The notes below the pieces were generated by a model that saw only the letters and a list, made by a program, of their open reading frames with translations, searched no databases and had not been told where the DNA came from. 64,000 nucleotides of DNA from Leucocoprinus leucothites (Eukaryota > Basidiomycota > Agaricomycetes > Agaricales > Agaricaceae): contig JAACJO010000011.1 in NCBI GenBank assembly GCA_013368445.1, positions 1,364,001 to 1,428,000 of the forward strand, read 5' to 3'. Positions 13,776-23,739 of the stretch are shown here, in pieces. Each line of letters opens with the position of its first letter. The first letter of the stretch is position 1. The position numbers were made by a program, and so were the translations under genes.

Positions 13776-15163
13776 ATCTCATCAGCCAACATTCCTCCCT
13801 TCCTTACCGCCGCGTCTTTCTTGTATTACATTTGAAAGGATGGGACCCCGAAGTGTATTTGTATTTGGGATATTTTGCTTTGTCCCCTCTCTTTGAACCA
13901 GCTTGCCATGGTCATGTTCGATATATGTAAGATCATAATCTGTATAGAGTTGCTCATAATGCTTTCCTTGTATATTTCCCCTTTCCCCTTTCTCTTCTGA
14001 CCTTCATATTACTTGTAATGTTGCCGATATCATCTTGTCTGTATATCTCACTGGCACTGTACGACGTATACCACTTCTGTGATGTCGCGAACATAAATAA
14101 CAATTTGATCATCTGTAACATATCGAATTTCTAGCATTGAGGGGTTGTTGGAGATGACCCTGAGTAAAGCACCACAAAACTTGGTGGAATCAGGTGAAAT
14201 CTAGTGGGTTGGCCCCCTATCAGCATGAATCGAGCCCTCCTCGAGTCTTAAAATAACACTCCTCGCGACCTTCGGCCAGTCGATCAAGCGATCACTTGAT
14301 GGTACTCACTAAAGACATGACAAAAATACGCATTGATTCGGTCGGTCATCAGTTTGATGGAAGTCGCCATGCAAAGGCAGGTCCCATTTATCTTCCTGTT
14401 GAAAAATGTCAAATTGAAATGAATTTACACACTAATAAATAATATTCTTCTCTCACCTGTCTCGTGCTGCCATAACGAAGGATGTGTGTAGGAAGCACCC
14501 TTTGACACTTCGCCACATTGACAGTTCAGACCGAGCTTCTTGAATCTCCAGCCAAGCCAACAACGTTATCGTAATGTTCTCCCGGGACCTAGACTGTTTA
14601 GTGAATTCAAGAGTTACGGAGAAGTTCTAGGCTCGGTTCTTGAGAGCTACAACCCTGACCAAGATTTAGGCTGAATTCAGCCGGGCGATTACTCCAAACG
14701 TTATTCAACTGTAATCACGCCATCTGTGTGAACGTTGGATTACTGCACCCATGCTGAGCCGTCGCCATCCCTACTCTGACATTTATGTGATCTTCTCTTG
14801 CCCCAGTGCTCATTGCATCAATATCCGTTTGCCTTGAGCACTGCCTCGTGAAGCTCTGGAGCTGACTATTTCGAAATATCGGTCACAGGATGATCCTGGA
14901 AATGGAGTGTGGAAGGGGTATAAGTTGAGAAGCAGAGAAGGGAAAGGCCAGTGAACAAGTTCCTACCACTCAGATTTTCTTCACCTTTCTTTGGCCCGGT
15001 TCCACCACTCTTCTTCAGACCTGGTGTCTATTAACAGTTGTTTTCTTGTTCACTACTTTCAGCTACTCCTTCGACCTACCTCTTCTTTACTTTGGATCTG
15101 AATCAGGCTAGTTCCTGAACCACTTTCGTCCTTCGATCTTCATCCATTCTCTTTATCGTCAAA
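13776..15163. other. Intergenic region, 1.4 kb
   Basis: This is the SNF1 3' flank followed by upstream sequence of the secreted two-domain gene. No gene seen. An imperfect inverted repeat (TTACTCCAAACGTT near 14691 against AACGTTGGATTAC near 14731) could be a regulatory site. The last 150 bp are pyrimidine-rich (CTTC-rich), as in strong fungal promoters. Confidence 0.4.
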
Positions 15164-16794
15164 ATGGCACGTGTATTCGGCTTGCTTCTAGCTTTCATTT
15201 ATGTCTCCTCTGTCGCTGCTGGTAATACATGTGGTCTCGTGATATGAGAGATCGTGCTGACTGTGGCTGCTATTGACAGCTCCTCTCGAGACCCGTCAAC
15301 TCGGTGGTGTCGCGTGTAATGTCGCCCGTCTGAAAACAGTTGCCGGCCTCCGGCAAACAACCAAGGCTGTCAATAAACTTGCCGCGTCCAGGTTAGTAGA
15401 TGGTTGACGTGACAGATTATGGTTTAACTTACTTTTTTGTATCAGCGATCCTGCCGCAGCTGATGCTGCTGCTACCGCTCAAGGAGGCTTGCAGGATGCT
15501 AGTGATGGCATTAAGACCATCGCGGGCGCGCTTCTTAAAGGACAGGCGGCCCCTGCTGCTTCCCGGGACCAAGTCGCTCAAGGCTTGATGACTGCCCAGG
15601 ATGCTCTAAGTAACATCACAAGGTAGGGTATTAATATCTTGGAGTACGAGCAAGATAACTGATAAACATGTAATATGGTGATACAGTACCGATACTGCCG
15701 TCACCAGCCAGGTTGCGGATGCACAGTCAAAACTGGAGAATACAATTAGCGCTGGCCAGGATGTGATTTCTAAGTGTGGCGGCGGAGGCGCTGACGCGAG
15801 CACTGGTGATGCAACCGCGACGGACACTGGGGATGCAACCGCAACCAACACTGGGGACGCAACCGCAACCGACACTGGGGACGCAACCGCAACCAACACT
15901 GGGGATGCAACCGCAACCGACACTGGCAGCACGGACACCTCTGATGCAACTGCAACGGGTAGTGACGCCAGCGGCACCGGGGCTACTGACTCTACTGCCA
16001 CTGGTTCATCCTCTAATACTGGAAGTGAGACCGATGGGTCGTCAGCCGATTCAACGGGCACCACCGCCGACAATACTTCCGATGGGTCCGCAGTTGACAA
16101 TGCTTCATCGGGTTCATCGCGGAATGGCTCGTGAGTTTCCTGTCTTTATCCAAGTAAGAAAGTATTCTTACGTAGTGATTTTACAGTAATGGTGGGGGCT
16201 TGAATGCACTCGCTGGTCTCCGTAATAGCCGTAAGTCTCGGGTCTGAGTCGGTGAAATCAGCGAAAAGTCTCAAATGCATTGACGCAGGTATCTTCGGAA
16301 AGCGCCAGATTGGTGGTATTGCCTGCAATGTTGCTCGCTTCCAAACTGTCGGCAGACTCGCACAATCTTCTGCAAGCGTGAAAGCTGTCAAGAAGGCTGC
16401 CGCTGCGTGAGTCTGAAAATTGGTTGGCGTAAAGCAGAGGCTAAACCAGAGTCTGGTGTTCACAGAGATCCAGCCACTGCCGCTGCCGCTGACACGGCGA
16501 GCACTGCTCTTAATAGTGCAAAAGGTGGCATTGCAAAAATTGCTGTCTCCCTGGTTGCAGGACAGAAAGCCCCTGCGGCAGACCGTGACCAGGTTGAAAA
16601 GGGATTGAACGACGCTATGACTGCCCTCGCTAGTGTCAATTCGTAAGTGATGAGTGAGGCCGTTGAAAATCAATATTTGATGCTAATGCGAGAGATATAG
16701 GACTGACCCGAACGTGACGTCGGCTATTTCTGCCGCTCAGGACAAGGTCTCGAGTACTCTTGAAGCTGGACAACGAGTCGTGAGCAGCTGTTAA
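15164..16794 (+). CDS. Secreted protein with a duplicated ~110-residue domain and a repeat linker
   Basis: The signal peptide is MARVFGLLLAFIYVSSVAAA. The mature part has two copies of one domain. Copy 1 begins after ETR with QLGGVACNVARLKTVAGL and ends VISKC. Copy 2 begins after GKR with QIGGIACNVARFQTVGRL and ends VVSSC. Each has two Cys, one near each end, so one disulfide per domain is likely. Matching segments include GQAAPAASRDQVAQGL / GQKAPAADRDQVEKGL. Both copies carry introns at equivalent places (before DPAA/DPAT and before TDTAV/TDPNV), so the duplication is real. Between them lie five copies of TGDATAT(D/N) and a Ser/Thr/Gly-rich linker. The all-helical Ala-rich domain recalls hydrophobic-surface-binding (HsbA-like) proteins, but that is only a resemblance. 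Cleavage at GKR would release two similar proteins. Confidence 0.85.
15802..15921 (+). repeat. 24-bp tandem repeat, five units, coding
   Basis: The unit is ACTGGGGAYGCAACCGCAACCRAC, encoding TGDATATD or TGDATATN. D and N alternate from unit to unit, so the effective period may be 48 bp. It sits in the linker of the two-domain secreted protein. Such in-frame repeats change length easily by slippage. Confidence 0.95.
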
Positions 16795-17106
16795 TTGTTA
16801 AACGTGACTTATTACTGGTGGATGAGAGCTTGCGCCATTGGATGGTGATAGATATCTGGGTTCACTCACTTTCTTTGTAGTTCTTTACCTTATGAGTTCG
16901 GACAGTAGATCCTGATGTCGCGGACTTAGCTTGTGTACTATAATAAGTACGTGATGTTATGTAGTAAAGGCTTGTAAACCAAAGTCATATAAGCTTGACC
17001 AAACTCTATGCCGAATCCACACAACGTCTGCCGAGATTGAGCTTATGTGCTGATCATGGTGCATGCAGCTCTCTACTCTCACCTAAGATTGCACCTTGCC
17101 GTTTTA
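16795..17106. other. Short intergenic gap
   Basis: This is the 3' flank of the two-domain gene and the upstream region of the first membrane-family gene. An in-frame ATG further upstream (17047) exists, but alignment with the sister genes favours 17107. Confidence 0.4.
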
Positions 17107-17817
17107 ATGAAGGCTCTGAGAGCTACGATACGTCCTCTCTCTCTAGCTCGAAATGTGACGACCTCTGCCGTGTGCTGGTATCGACCGATTCCTCACTTGT
17201 ACAAACCTCTTCGAAGCCCCTATACATGGCCAGCACGTTTATGGTTTCGCCCTGAGGGAACACCTCGATCGAAGTGGAAAGGGGTATTTTACTGTGAGTC
17301 GATGAAATATCCTGCCAACTCTCATGCTGACTGAACTTGCTGGTTGATAGTCGCAATTGCTTCCCTCTTTGCCGTTAAGCTCCGGGATGCAGTTGTTCTC
17401 GCGAGAAAGGTAGTTGCTGTCGTCCAGCTCGTGGAATATCAACGTGTCGACGCAAAGATTTCTTCGTATGATCTCTTGAGTCCTCAAGAGCTGGCTTCCT
17501 ACATCTCGGATTTTCTTTATAACACCAGACAAGTGTCACGAGCAGAGCGGGAACGGTTCAAGCGCGATATGGAATTAGTCCTGGCTACTATTCCAGAGAC
17601 GCACGGGTTCCTCCAAACTGAGTTCGAGAAAATCCACGATTTATTAACAAAGGACTCCGGTCTGTCTCCTCTGGAAATCGAGCTAGTGTTACAGCGTATT
17701 ATGGGGGATTTGGGCTCCCAGATAAACCGTTTATGTCAAGAATCTCTGGAGCTTGGTATCAAAGAGGCTAGAGAAGAGAAGTCGAATAGAGATGATGTAT
17801 ATACTTCCCTGGAATGA
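17107..17817 (+). CDS. Tandem membrane-protein family, copy 1
   Basis: I do not recognise the family. About 218 residues. The N-terminus MKALRATIRPLSLARNVTTS is Arg/Ser-rich without acids, like a mitochondrial presequence. It is followed by CWYRPIPHLYKPL and the family signature ARLWFRPEGTPRSKWKGVFY. A phase-1 intron (donor GTGAGT near 17293, acceptor near 17351) falls right after FY in all three copies. Exon 2 starts with a hydrophobic stretch (FAIASLFAVKLRDAVVLA), probably membrane-inserted, then a helical domain with VEYQRVDAKISSYDL and LQTEFEKIHDLL, and a charged tail. The start was chosen by alignment with MLALRAATRSRP of copy 3. A mitochondrial inner-membrane protein is an inference. 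Confidence 0.75.
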
Positions 17818-18178
17818 CTGTTTGCAAATTATGGCAGCAGATAGTTGGGTCTGTTGAATATATCACGAAATCTCCAGGTCCTTCCTTAATTATGCTGTGT
17901 AGTATGTATGATTGACTGATGGACCGCCTAGGTACATGAAGTCCAGGTAAGCAGTAGTACGCTCAGCGTGTCGAGAACGTGGGCAAAGTCTCGCCAAATA
18001 GATCTACGTAAACTCAAACAGACAGGAGCTGCCGAGGTGCCATCGGAAATCGGAGGTCGGAGCTGAACTCAAATGCACACACAATACGCACACAATGATT
18101 GTGTCACTTTGCCATTCGCCACCTTCGCCGCTCTCGTCGTTACTCTCGCCTTTGTCCTTTCTCGAATCTCAACTTTCT
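17818..18178. other. Spacer between family copies 1 and 2
   Basis: This is a 361-bp spacer. It contains an upstream in-frame ATG (18095) that would add a 28-residue Pro/Ser/Leu-rich leader to copy 2. The shorter start matches the sister genes better. Confidence 0.4.
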
Positions 18179-18925
18179 ATGTTGGCTTCAAGAACTACAA
18201 TATGTCCTCGCGTTGGTTTTAACGTGACATCTTCAGCTGCTCGTTGGTATCATCCTACTGCACACATTCTTTATCGGCCTCTTGTAGGACCTCAGAGTAA
18301 TAGCTGGCGGGCGCGTCTGTGGTTTCGTCCTGATGGAACACCTCGTTCGAAGTGGAAGGGGGTGTTTTATGGTGAGTTTGGCAAAAATCAAATCAAATCG
18401 TTTCGGTATCTTATCTACGGCTGGGTCCCTTCAACAGTTACAACGGCTACTTGTTTGTATTGGGTTCTCGTCGAGTCAGTTGAAGTACTCGAAAATGAGC
18501 TAGTCCTCGTCTTGCTCCTCTCGGAAATGACGCGACTTGATGGGAAATTCTCTTCATATGATCTCTCGAAATCACAAGATGTCCGCTCTTATCTTGCAGA
18601 GATAGTAAAATGCCTCGCAAAACATAAAGCGCTGAAGCTCGACCCGGACTTCTTCCAGGCCATAAACACCTTGATGGACCATGTGCCCGAATTTCATGAT
18701 TCTCTTCGGAGCGAACTAGAGACTATTCACAATCTGATTCTTTCCAAATCGAACGTATCTCCGGAGGAAGCAGCGGAAGTACTAGGACAGGGATTGACGG
18801 ATATGTCGATCAGGCTGATAAAGGTGTTGCAAGAGGCTCGGGAACCTCACTCCGGAGGTCAATTAGCCAAAGCCGAAGAACAGGGTGAGGAGGATGCACG
18901 AGATGGTCGACCAAGTGTGCCATAG
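18179..18925 (+). CDS. Tandem membrane-protein family, copy 2
   Basis: Paralog of the 17107 gene. The N-terminus MLASRTTICPRVGFNVTSSA is presequence-like and leads to ARWYHPTAHILYRPL and the signature ARLWFRPDGTPRSKWKGVFY. The phase-1 intron follows FY (donor GTGAGT near 18371, acceptor near 18437) and joins to VTTATCLYWVLVESVEVL, a hydrophobic segment. Then come LLSEMTRLDGKFSSYDLSKS and LRSELETIHNLILSKSNVSP, aligning with copies 1 and 3. The tail is acidic and Gln-rich (AKAEEQGEEDARDGRPSVP). The intron read-through frame is also open, so retention would give a longer protein with an extra hydrophobic insert. Function is unknown. Confidence 0.75.
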   Translation: MLASRTTICPRVGFNVTSSAARWYHPTAHILYRPLVGPQSNSWRARLWFRPDGTPRSKWKGVFYGEFGKNQIKSFRYLIYGWVPSTVTTATCLYWVLVESVEVLENELVLVLLLSEMTRLDGKFSSYDLSKSQDVRSYLAEIVKCLAKHKALKLDPDFFQAINTLMDHVPEFHDSLRSELETIHNLILSKSNVSPEEAAEVLGQGLTDMSIRLIKVLQEAREPHSGGQLAKAEEQGEEDARDGRPSVP

Positions 18926-19316
18926 CCTATTCAAACTTCGTATCCATCGGAATATCAGACATTTACGGCGTACATACCCAACTCTATTAAAATACTTTAT
19001 CTAGAATCCATTAAACGAACGCAGTGGCTAAGCCTGAGTACTCAGTGCTTCGCCCCATGATCTGAGTCGTGAAACAAGAAACATCTTTCCTCAAAGTCAC
19101 CACAAAAACCCTCGAAACCGACACACCCTCAAAGTCTTGAGCGGCGTCTAGCCACAAGAAAAGGGAACACCACAAGCTTGATATCATCGTGCTCGGCGTT
19201 CACTTAGGTTCACCTCTGCGATTACGTTAGAAGTCTAACCAAACTCATCTAAACAAAAGTCAGCTTTCTACAACCACACCCTACCGCCAAATTTACCTTC
19301 TTCCCTCACCCCGTTC
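18926..19316. other. Spacer between family copies 2 and 3
   Basis: This is a 391-bp spacer, similar in length to the one before copy 2. The final 60 bp upstream of copy 3 are CT-rich. No gene seen. Confidence 0.4.
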
Positions 19317-20031
19317 ATGCTGGCTCTGAGAGCTGCAACACGTTCTCGTCCCCGTTTTAATGTGATATCTAAACCTACCCGTTGGTATCATCCGAGCCCT
19401 CGTCTTTTCTACCAACCCATTGTGGAACCATACACTTGGCGAGCGCGTCTGTGGTATCGCCCTGACGGGACGCCTCGTTCAAAATGGAAGGGGGCATTTT
19501 ACAGTGAGTAGGTTAGGAATTATCGTCTGTCAGGTTGACTGAAATTGGCCAACAGCTGTGACTGCTTTAACAATGCTCGTTTTGATCAACTCACTGCAAG
19601 AAGCTGTAGATGAGATCTACCTTCTCTCGCTCCTTGTGCAAATGCAACGCATTGATGCAAAATACTCCTTATACGACTTCTCAAAACCGGCGGATGTGCT
19701 CTCCTACCTCTCTGAAATTGTTACATGCCTACCGAACGACGAGAAAAGCGAGGGCGTCGACGTTTTCAACCGGCTCGTAGAACATTTGATGGAAACTTCG
19801 CCAGAGCTTCACGGGCTTCTTAAAGACGAGCTGGAGAAACTCCACAACCTGTTGGCGCAAGGCTCGGCTCAAGAACCTCTGGAGACAGCGGAGGCAGTGT
19901 TGCAAGCTCTGACTGACCTGTCCAGTCACTTAGTAGAGATTTGGCAGAAGGCTCAAGGAATAAACTTTGGGCTTAAAGGAGTCAAGGATAAGAAGTCGGA
20001 TGGTGAAGACACGTATGAGGTAGTTGGATAG
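19317..20031 (+). CDS. Tandem membrane-protein family, copy 3
   Basis: Third paralog. The N-terminus MLALRAATRSRPRFNVISKP is followed by TRWYHPSPRLFYQPIVEPYT and the signature ARLWYRPDGTPRSKWKGAFY. The phase-1 intron follows FY (donor GTGAGT near 19503, acceptor CAACAG near 19555) and continues VTALTMLVLINSLQEAVD, hydrophobic. Then LLVQMQRIDAKYSLYDFSKP and LKDELEKLHNLLAQGSAQEP, colinear with the other copies, and a Lys/Asp tail (GVKDKKSDGEDTYEVVG). Identical intron position and phase show the three genes arose by tandem duplication. The function is not known to me. Confidence 0.75.
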
Positions 20032-20132
20032 GTGAGCATAATACACGAGTCTTCCATAATTATGTACGCTAAAATCGGGCCTCAAGCGCAGATGAATGTT
20101 GTAGTGTTTTAATACAACCCCTTCTAATCCCT

Positions 20133-20838
20133 TTAGTCTGGATCGTGCCACGGAATATCATGAGCGACACGGAACTCTTCCCATTCCTCCCATTTCCCTT
20201 TCATCAGCCCGTACGACGGTTGCCAATCAATACACGTATGGGTTCCGCCTTGCTTTTCCACCGTGAAATTTCGGCTCATGAAGTCACCTGGTTCCAATGT
20301 GACATCTGCGGAGCACAGCGTCCACTGCCTCAAGTAGTTGTAACAGTGGTGGATGTGCCTCCTCCTCGAAGGTCCAATGTGGTCCCATCCCTTCACCAGC
20401 GCATTTCTCATCCCTCGAAGGCAATGAAGCTGATGGAACATGGCGACAGCGAACATTCGCTTTTTATCTCCTAGCCGAACATGCCCATCCCCGATGGTTG
20501 CAGTCCATAACCATTCGTCTTCTGACTCTGGCTCTCCCACTCCATAGTGGACACTCTCCTGCACTATCATCTTTACATAGTCCTCTTGAGCAGGCAACCG
20601 CCTAGGGTGATCAGCCCCTACAAAACCTGTGTACCCTAGTGAGTATTTAATAGTTGCTTTTGATTTTCAGACTGAACTCACTGTATGTCTCCAGGCCGGG
20701 TTTGTTGAGCGTTCTTCGCATCTGGAGGTCATTCAATAATCCAAGGTCACGAGCTAGCTGGGCGAGAGAAGCCGTCAAATATAGGGATGTTGCCCCCAGA
20801 ATGAGCACCAAGATGATGTTGGTACATTCTCGCTTCAT
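20133..20838 (-). CDS. UstYa/DUF3328-type oxidase-like membrane protein
   Basis: Family members act as oxidases in ribosomal-peptide (dikaritin) and other natural-product pathways in fungi. The start at 20838 gives MKRECTNIILVLILGATSLY with one N-terminal membrane helix. A phase-1 intron (donor near 20688, acceptor near 20641) joins LETY to RYTGFVGADHPRRLPAQEDY. Both family metal-binding motifs are intact: HQLHC in FHQLHCLRGMRN and HIHHC in HIHHCYNYLRQWTLCSAD. The C-terminus has THTCIDWQPSYGLMKGKWEE. The true start could be further upstream: a 69-codon frame, 20851-21060, lies there, but I found no splice joining it. It is divergent from the But2-like gene. No ribosomal precursor peptide with repeated cores was seen beside it. 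Confidence 0.8.
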
Positions 20839-21411
20839 AGTGGGATCGCTTCAAGCCCCAGCTAGTGGGGTCCAGGTCATAAATGGTCTGTTGCCTAGTA
20901 CAGCCCCAATAGGGATGCTAATACCCTTGCGCTGTTGATCAACAACAAGTGGTGTGTAGATGGCTGTTACATCCTCCCATCGGTCATTTGTTTTATCATT
21001 ATTGACGATCAAGTCCGCCCCGGTACCGCTAGTTGATCTCGATTTGGCTGCGCTAGCCATTACCCGCCTTCACCGTCCTCCTCGCTTAAACGATGGCAAA
21101 TATATGGACCCAAGGAATCCGGATGAATCCGACAGTCTTTTACCTTTCGGGTGCTGACAGGGTCTTGTGCGAGTACCGAGGTCATTGGCCGTAGGGGGTT
21201 AAAACACCTATCAAAATGGGATGATGTTGGAGAATTGTAGGAGTCAGGGCGCTATTAGATGTGACATGGCATTCTATTTTAGGGATTACAGGCAGTGACA
21301 AGCACCAAATATCCAACTGGGTGAATCTCGGCAACTCGCAAAAGTATATACCCCTCGATGCAATGCTGGCGGAATTCCTTTCCTCCAACAGCCTCCATTG
21401 GACTCTCCCGT
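20839..21411. other. Divergent promoter region, UstYa gene / But2-like gene
   Basis: This is the shared upstream region of two divergently transcribed genes. A minus frame (20851-21060; MASAAKSRSTSGTGADLIVN) could be a 5' exon of the UstYa gene but lacks a convincing donor. Confidence 0.35.
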
Positions 21412-22420
21412 ATGCGCAACCCATCGTTTGAAGAATACTCGCTGCTACCCAAGGACGGAGCCTCAGCTCTCGATCTGAACGATGGTATTTCAGTTATTTT
21501 GGTGAAGAACAACACACTTATTCCTTATTTATCTACGGTTTCCCAGGATATCGAGAGCAGCGCAAAACCTCGTCCTGGCGGGTCTCTGGCTGGACTATAG
21601 CTCTCTGTTCGCTCTTCGTTCTGGTGGATATCGCGATCTACCTACGAATCCGCCACATACTACCCGGAATGGACTTGCAGCCCACTGAACTCCCTATTCA
21701 AAATCCGTATATTGGACTGGACGAGCTATATAGCTTGACAGATGTGAAACCTTCCAAGTTTGACCCTCTTATCAACGTCCCTATCCTTGCCACACAAATA
21801 AGCCGGGCAGAACCTGATAAAGCGTTTCCCGTGGATACCCATCAGTGGCTAAGTGACTACGGGACACTTTCACCTCCAGATCGTAATTTACATGTAACAG
21901 ACACTGTGAGTCTCCGGAGTCTCCGGCAAAAACTGGCGTTTGAAAGATTTACTCATTCGGAACCTTCACAGCTTCATACTATTGTTCAGTTTCACATTCT
22001 TGATTGGGGAATGGAACAATGCGCGCTCACCGTCCGGTTACCCGCCCGGGACGCGACGTTACCGCACGAATACGAGCTGAAAGATACCCGAGGAACAATC
22101 CGCTTGGATATCTGCGAACTCGATGCGGCGCGCCCGCTTAATCCGTTGAACCTGACATGGAAGAAACACCCAAAGTGCGTTAAACATGTCGGGACGATTG
22201 ATGCGCGAGTCGGGGAAGAAGTACAGCTTGAACCCTTTTCATGTCAGACGGGCACGTTCAGAGCATTTGAGGTATCTTGCTCCCCTGATATGCCTAATTG
22301 TGGGGTGAATGTTTGGTCTAATCATGATGATACTTGGGGTACGTGGATTCTAGTTCCATTACTTGGGTGGTTCTGACGTTTTGCTCAGGTCTGTATCTCA
22401 CTCAGTACCAGACTGTTTAG
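21412..22420 (+). CDS. But2-C-like single-pass membrane protein
   Basis: This resembles a large Agaricomycete family of short-tail membrane proteins with a lumenal beta domain related to the C-terminal domain of Uba3-binding protein But2. The N-terminal cytosolic tail FEEYSLLPKDG is a family hallmark. After an intron (donor near 21485, acceptor 21546) comes YREQRKTSSWRVSGWTIA and a membrane helix (about residues 35-55). The ectodomain has PYIGLDELYSL, PILATQISRAEPDKAFPVDT and, after an intron near 21906-21970, HTIVQFHILDWGMEQCALTV, then HVGTIDARVGEEVQLEPFSC. A last intron (about 22339-22388) joins TWG to LYLTQYQTV and the stop at 22420. The function of the family is unknown. Confidence 0.75.
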
Positions 22421-22567
22421 CAAGAGATCTATCATTATACACTCTGTTTGCCTGGTTTATGGTCCATTACATCGGTTCTGCGATCTAGACCAGTTACGTT
22501 ACTAGATTGTCCTGATATACAATAATAAAAATAGGGTTGGATTAAACTTGATTAACTAGAGATTTGT

Positions 22568-22917
22568 CTAAGATTCATCTTCTTCGCCATCGACTCTTAG
22601 AAAGAGTGCATCAAGTCGATGCAGAGTTGCAGCAAAATCAGCCGTAGCTGTTGGGTCCACGGACACTGGAGGAAGGATGAGTCAATGTCTAGCGATTTAT
22701 CATGGGTATTCAATACTCACGGAGACCTGTGGATGTAGAACTAGGAAGCTCTATGCTACTTGAATATGATTCTGTTGGTGTTGGAGCAGCCACGACGACT
22801 ATAGCGACTCGTCAGAGATGTACCTCAGGCTACGGGACTGTCAAGGCACTTACTTGGTAGCAGTGAGAACTGGAGCAAAACCAAAGCAGATGAGAAGAGA
22901 GATGTAGAGAGTCTCAT
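22568..22917 (-). CDS. Small secreted protein with acidic C-terminus, copy A
   Basis: This gene was assembled from three short exons. The ATG at 22917 begins MRLSTSLFSSALVLLQFSLL, a signal peptide. An intron with donor GTAAGT and acceptor CTATAG follows; exon 2 reads VVAAPTPTESYSSSIELPSS. A second intron (donor GTGAGT, acceptor CCTCCAG) leads to exon 3, SVDPTATADFAATLHRLDAL then FLRVDGEEDES and a stop at 22568. About 79 residues, no Cys, no CaaX box. A TATAAAA box sits about 57 bp upstream. It resembles the 52524-52910 gene in layout (Ser/Thr-rich middle, FLR followed by an acidic run). It lies 0.8 kb downstream of a 7-TM gene on the same strand, as does that copy. Function unknown. Confidence 0.6.
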
Positions 22918-22973
22918 ATTGCCAAGTGAGCAGAGGGAGTAAATTGGGAACAACAGTCATAATCTGGTCGCAT

Positions 22974-22980
22974 TTTATAG
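22974..22980 (-). promoter_or_regulatory. TATA box of small secreted protein A
   Basis: On the minus strand the sequence reads TATAAAA, about 57 bp before the ATG at 22917, a normal distance for a fungal TATA element. This supports the exon model of the short gene. Confidence 0.5.
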
Positions 22981-23739
22981 CAGTGTCGGTCCTGTTAAAG
23001 GATGGAGCAGAATTGTAGAACTGACAGACTTACTCCGTAAATATCGCATACGGGGTGTAGAGCTCTTCACACATGAAGCAGCCGCTTTTACTATAATGCA
23101 TTACGATCTTTCTGGCTTGCCTCCGAAAATGGTGAGCTCATTGAAGAATTGATGTTGTAGGCTGTGGACGTTCAGCCTCCGAGTCAATCAGGTACAGCAT
23201 CAGACTGGCAACAGCCTCCACAGAGAGCGTCACATATAGGTAAGTTTTGAGTCTGAAGTGGCAGTCTCTTGCTGCTTACATTGCTGTATGGAGGCATGGC
23301 CCGACTTCTCTGGATAAGACAAGTGCCTAAAGAGAAATAATGAGCGATAATGACTGCTCAAGTGCTATCTCGATGGCTAACCGTTCCTGACGATGGCGTT
23401 CCTGCCACTGAACCACTGTACTGGGGAGAGGTTCATCGCATTTGCCATCAATAATCCGCCATGATAGACCAAATCCTAAATTAGAGAATTGACATCATGG
23501 TTTCAACTTAAAAGACAATACCGAAGTCCCTGTGAGTGACCATCCCCATACTACATCAAGGGATCGTAGGCATCACCATTTCGACTCTGTATTATCATTT
23601 CATATGTGGACTATTCATACACTGTAACACTAGTTTTCCCTGGAAGCTATGAGATATCTGTAACCTAATTGTGTAATGTCCCGATGCCTAACAAACCGAA
23701 ATGAAGAACGAACTTAAAAGACAAAAGAGTCAGTATACT
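22981..23739. other. Spacer in the small secreted / 7-TM module A
   Basis: Intergenic sequence between the small secreted protein (downstream) and the 7-TM gene (upstream), both on the minus strand. No gene or clear repeat seen. Confidence 0.4.
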
